From Acidobacteriota bacterium (lineage in GTDB: Bacteria; Acidobacteriota; Vicinamibacteria; Vicinamibacterales; JAHECP01), in NCBI GenBank assembly GCA_024641665.1, contig JAHECP010000013.1, positions 1-63,379 on the forward strand: DNA of 63,379 bases, in the 5' to 3' direction. Below are positions 61,810 through 63,379 of the stretch, piece by piece. Within the stretch, counting starts at the first letter, position 1. Every line of letters begins with the position of its first letter. The notes beneath the pieces are model-generated. The model was not told where the DNA came from. It was given only the letters and a program-made list of their open reading frames with translations, and did no database searches. The position numbers and the translations under genes are program-made.

Positions 61810-62700
61810 ATGTCGACACAGACCAAAGGCGTCGCCGCCTACCTCTTCATCACCTTCGGCGTCGCCTGGGGACTCTGGGCGATCCCGCTCTCGGCCGGCC
61901 TCTCGGCGCAGAACCCGCTGTTCCAGCTGGCGATTCTCCCGGGCGCGTTCGCGCCAGCCGTCGCGGCCATCATCGTCCGACGGTACGTGACCAAGGAGGG
62001 CTTCGCCGATGCAGGACTCGGCCTGCACCTGGCACGGTGGCGCTACTACGTCTTCGCCCTGGTCCTTCCCGTGGTCGTGACGCTCGCCATCGTCGCCATG
62101 GCCCTGGCGTTCGGCGTCAGCCATCCGGATTTCTCTCTGCGACGAAGCCTGCAGGTGCTGTTCGCAGCCTTGGGGCGGCCGACGTCCCCTTCGCTGCCCC
62201 CGGCTATGCTGGCCGTCGTGCCGGTGCAAGCTCTGATTGGCGCCGTCATTGCCACGCCGTTGCTGTGGGGCGAGGAGTTCGGCTGGCGCGGATACCTTCA
62301 ATTCCGCCTGTTCGACCGTCAGCCCGTGCGCGCGGGCGTCGTCACGGGGCTCGTCTGGGGCGTGTGGCACTACCCGCTGGTTCTCGCCGGGTATCAGTAT
62401 CCCGACAACCGGTGGCTCGGCCTGCTCGTCCTGCCGGTGAGCACGGTGTTGCTGTCAATCGTCTTCGGATGGCTGAAGTCGAGGACCGGCAGCATCTGGC
62501 CCGCCTGCCTGGCGCACGCGGCAACCAACGCGGTCGGCACATCGTGGACGCTGCTGCTCTTCCTCGGAGGCCCGCACTGGATTCTCGTCAGCTACCTCGG
62601 CGTGCTGGGGTGGATCCCGCTCGGCGCTGTGTGCGCATGGATCGTTGCGAGAGGACAGACGGAGTCCGGCGCCCGACCCCTGGGAGCACAGGGGCGTTGA
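61810..62700 (+). CDS. CPBP-family intramembrane metalloprotease, right copy
   Basis: A 296-residue close homologue of the left-arm protein (4015-4905), with EEFGWR at 155-160, WHYPL and LAHAATN all kept. The ATG at 61810 aligns with the left start (MSTQTKGVAAYLF against MTTQVKGVTAYLF). An in-frame ATG at 61684 lies within the permease gene and is not used by analogy. Only a weak ribosome site is seen, and coupling to the permease has been lost. The 3' end is followed after 54 nt by the convergent zinc-ribbon gene. Confidence 0.85.
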   Translation: MSTQTKGVAAYLFITFGVAWGLWAIPLSAGLSAQNPLFQLAILPGAFAPAVAAIIVRRYVTKEGFADAGLGLHLARWRYYVFALVLPVVVTLAIVAMALAFGVSHPDFSLRRSLQVLFAALGRPTSPSLPPAMLAVVPVQALIGAVIATPLLWGEEFGWRGYLQFRLFDRQPVRAGVVTGLVWGVWHYPLVLAGYQYPDNRWLGLLVLPVSTVLLSIVFGWLKSRTGSIWPACLAHAATNAVGTSWTLLLFLGGPHWILVSYLGVLGWIPLGAVCAWIVARGQTESGARPLGAQGR

Positions 62701-62754
62701 TCCGGACGCGGCCGGCGCTCGGGTCCCTCGCGGCGTACCCGCTGGGGTGCTGAT

Positions 62755-62919
62755 CTACCCTTTGCGCGACGTGTTGACGAAGACGGCGCTCACGGCCTGC
62801 TGGGCCCTCCGGCTCTTGCACCTCGGACACTTCGGCCTCGCCTTGTCGTGCTCCCTGACGGTCAGCACGGTGGTGAATTCATGTCCGCAGCGTTCGCACC
62901 CGTATTCGCAGGTCGGCAT
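62755..62919 (-). CDS. FmdB-type zinc ribbon protein, right copy
   Basis: A 54-residue homologue of 1742-1906: MPTCEYGCERCGHEF, then CPRC at 31-34, ending VFVNTSRKG. All four zinc cysteines are kept, and an extra Cys replaces Tyr4. The strong AGGAGGT of the left copy has become GAGCTGG, and 20 nt upstream the sequence turns into repeat S, so its promoter and ribosome site have probably been lost. The protein sequence still looks conserved, which suggests recent silencing or some remaining expression. Confidence 0.72.
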   Translation of the reverse strand: MPTCEYGCERCGHEFTTVLTVREHDKARPKCPRCKSRRAQQAVSAVFVNTSRKG

Positions 62920-62940
62920 GAACCAGCTCTCGCAACCAGC

Positions 62941-62979
62941 GCAGCGAGTTGCGGCGATTCCCCGCAGGACTGGCGGGGG
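62941..62979. repeat. Dispersed repeat S, copy 3, beside the right zinc-ribbon gene
   Basis: GCAGCGAGTTGCGGCGATTC followed by CCCGCAGGACTGGCGGGGGC. It occupies the place where the upstream region of the minus-strand zinc-ribbon gene should be. Beyond it (62993-63100) lies REP-like text (CCCTTCGACTCGC, GCTCGCTCAGGGC) and the inverted arm GGCGAGTCGAATGGCGCGCC, which ends like repeat R. Confidence 0.55.
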
Positions 62980-63348
62980 CACGAGCGAGGGTGCCCTTCG
63001 ACTCGCGCTGGACTTGCGCTCGCTCAGGGCATTCGACATGAAGGTGGCCTGCCATGAGCGAGCCTACGGCTCGCCGAAGGCAGGGCCCGGGCGAGTCGAA
63101 TGGCGCGCCCGGAGCGCCTTCGAATCGGCGGAACGGATCCGACTGCGTGTCCCAGTCCATATAGCCGAGAGCGGGCGCGAACGCAAACCGACAGTGCTCC
63201 GATCGCTCATGGTACGCGAGCGTGATGTCCAGCCCTGACGGCCTCGCTCATGTCGGTTCGACCTCCATCTCCTCGCTCCTGGCCCTCTCATCGAAGCAAG
63301 GCGATCATGGCTCCAGCCGGTGCTCTCGCGCAACGGGCCAGCCGCCGG
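62980..63348. other. Repeat-derived intergenic DNA before groEL
   Basis: About 370 bp without a supported gene. It begins with REP-like arms and an R-like end (AATGGCGCGCCCGG at 63099-63112). The remaining 230 bp up to the GroEL stop show no family-like frame, and no clear terminator hairpin with T-run was found downstream of groEL on the minus strand. Confidence 0.4.
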
Positions 63349-63379
63349 TCAGTACATCCCGTCCATTCCGCCCGCACCT
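63349..63379 (-). CDS. groEL: GroEL chaperonin, C-terminal end only
   Basis: The last nine codons visible at the right edge read GAGGMDGMY and a TGA stop on the minus strand. This Gly-Gly-Met tail is highly characteristic of bacterial GroEL (Hsp60), the ATP-driven protein-folding chamber. The rest of the gene lies beyond the window. It places the right duplication arm just downstream of a groEL gene. The call rests on the tail alone. Confidence 0.75.
   Translation of the reverse strand, partial: GAGGMDGMY

Noticed and set aside
1-63379. CRISPR array, rRNA genes, integrase or phage structural genes
   Set aside because: Looked for but none seen; the repeats found are too few and irregularly spaced for CRISPR.

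Overview
The window looks like a chromosomal segment of a high-GC acidobacterium, probably of the Vicinamibacteria type. This is inferred from content, not from a marker tree: ten whole or broken copies of the acidobacterial duplicated orphan permease family (ADOP; MacB/FtsX-like permeases with no ATPase beside them), PadR stubs, a TonB-dependent receptor with an N-terminal carboxypeptidase-regulatory-like domain, a sortilin/BNR propeller protein, a DUF5916 protein and helix-turn-helix/TPR regulators. The left edge cuts a GltD-like flavin oxidoreductase. The right edge holds only the last residues of GroEL.

The two ends carry an inverted, diverged duplication. The left arm (about 1.7-7.4 kb) has an FmdB-type zinc ribbon, a CPBP membrane protease, an ADOP permease and a SnoaL-nitroreductase fusion. 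The right arm (about 58.4-62.9 kb) has the same genes in mirror order. Decay is complementary: the left permease has lost 369 codons in frame while its nitroreductase is whole, and the right nitroreductase has lost 286 nt while its permease is whole.

Between the arms: 7.7-14.5 kb is a run of ADOP permeases, one intact. 16.4-27.8 kb is a minus-strand block (small basic protein, M20-like protein with altered metal ligands, Ntn-hydrolase-TPR fusion, sortilin-like propeller, TonB receptor) facing a divergent HTH-TPR regulator across a 40-bp dyad; it may import and process peptides or peptide-like amides. 28-44 kb is mixed housekeeping: a DsbB-propeller fusion, an OmpA protein, a DUF3516 helicase, an orphan microcompartment-like protein, an alpha/beta hydrolase, an M16 protease and a DsbD-N/peroxiredoxin pair. 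40.9-42.3 kb is a scrap heap of PadR and ADOP pieces in both orientations. 44.1-46.7 kb is an intact ADOP permease behind a perfect BlaI-type dyad, and 47.7-48.8 kb a radical SAM/SPASM protein.

The most unusual stretch is 49.1-57.6 kb. A damaged tRNA-Arg(TCT) and two detached tRNA-Arg 3' halves alternate with three direct copies of a 226-bp repeat. Between them sit short cargo blocks: a toxin-antitoxin module with a gutted toxin and a leaderless promoter plus an IS630 remnant, an ispH-membrane protein pair behind a palindromic operator, and DUF5916 plus an isoprenylcysteine-methyltransferase-like gene. The layout resembles repeated integration at one tRNA-Arg site, but no integrase is present in the window. 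I saw no rRNA genes, no CRISPR array and no intact transposase.
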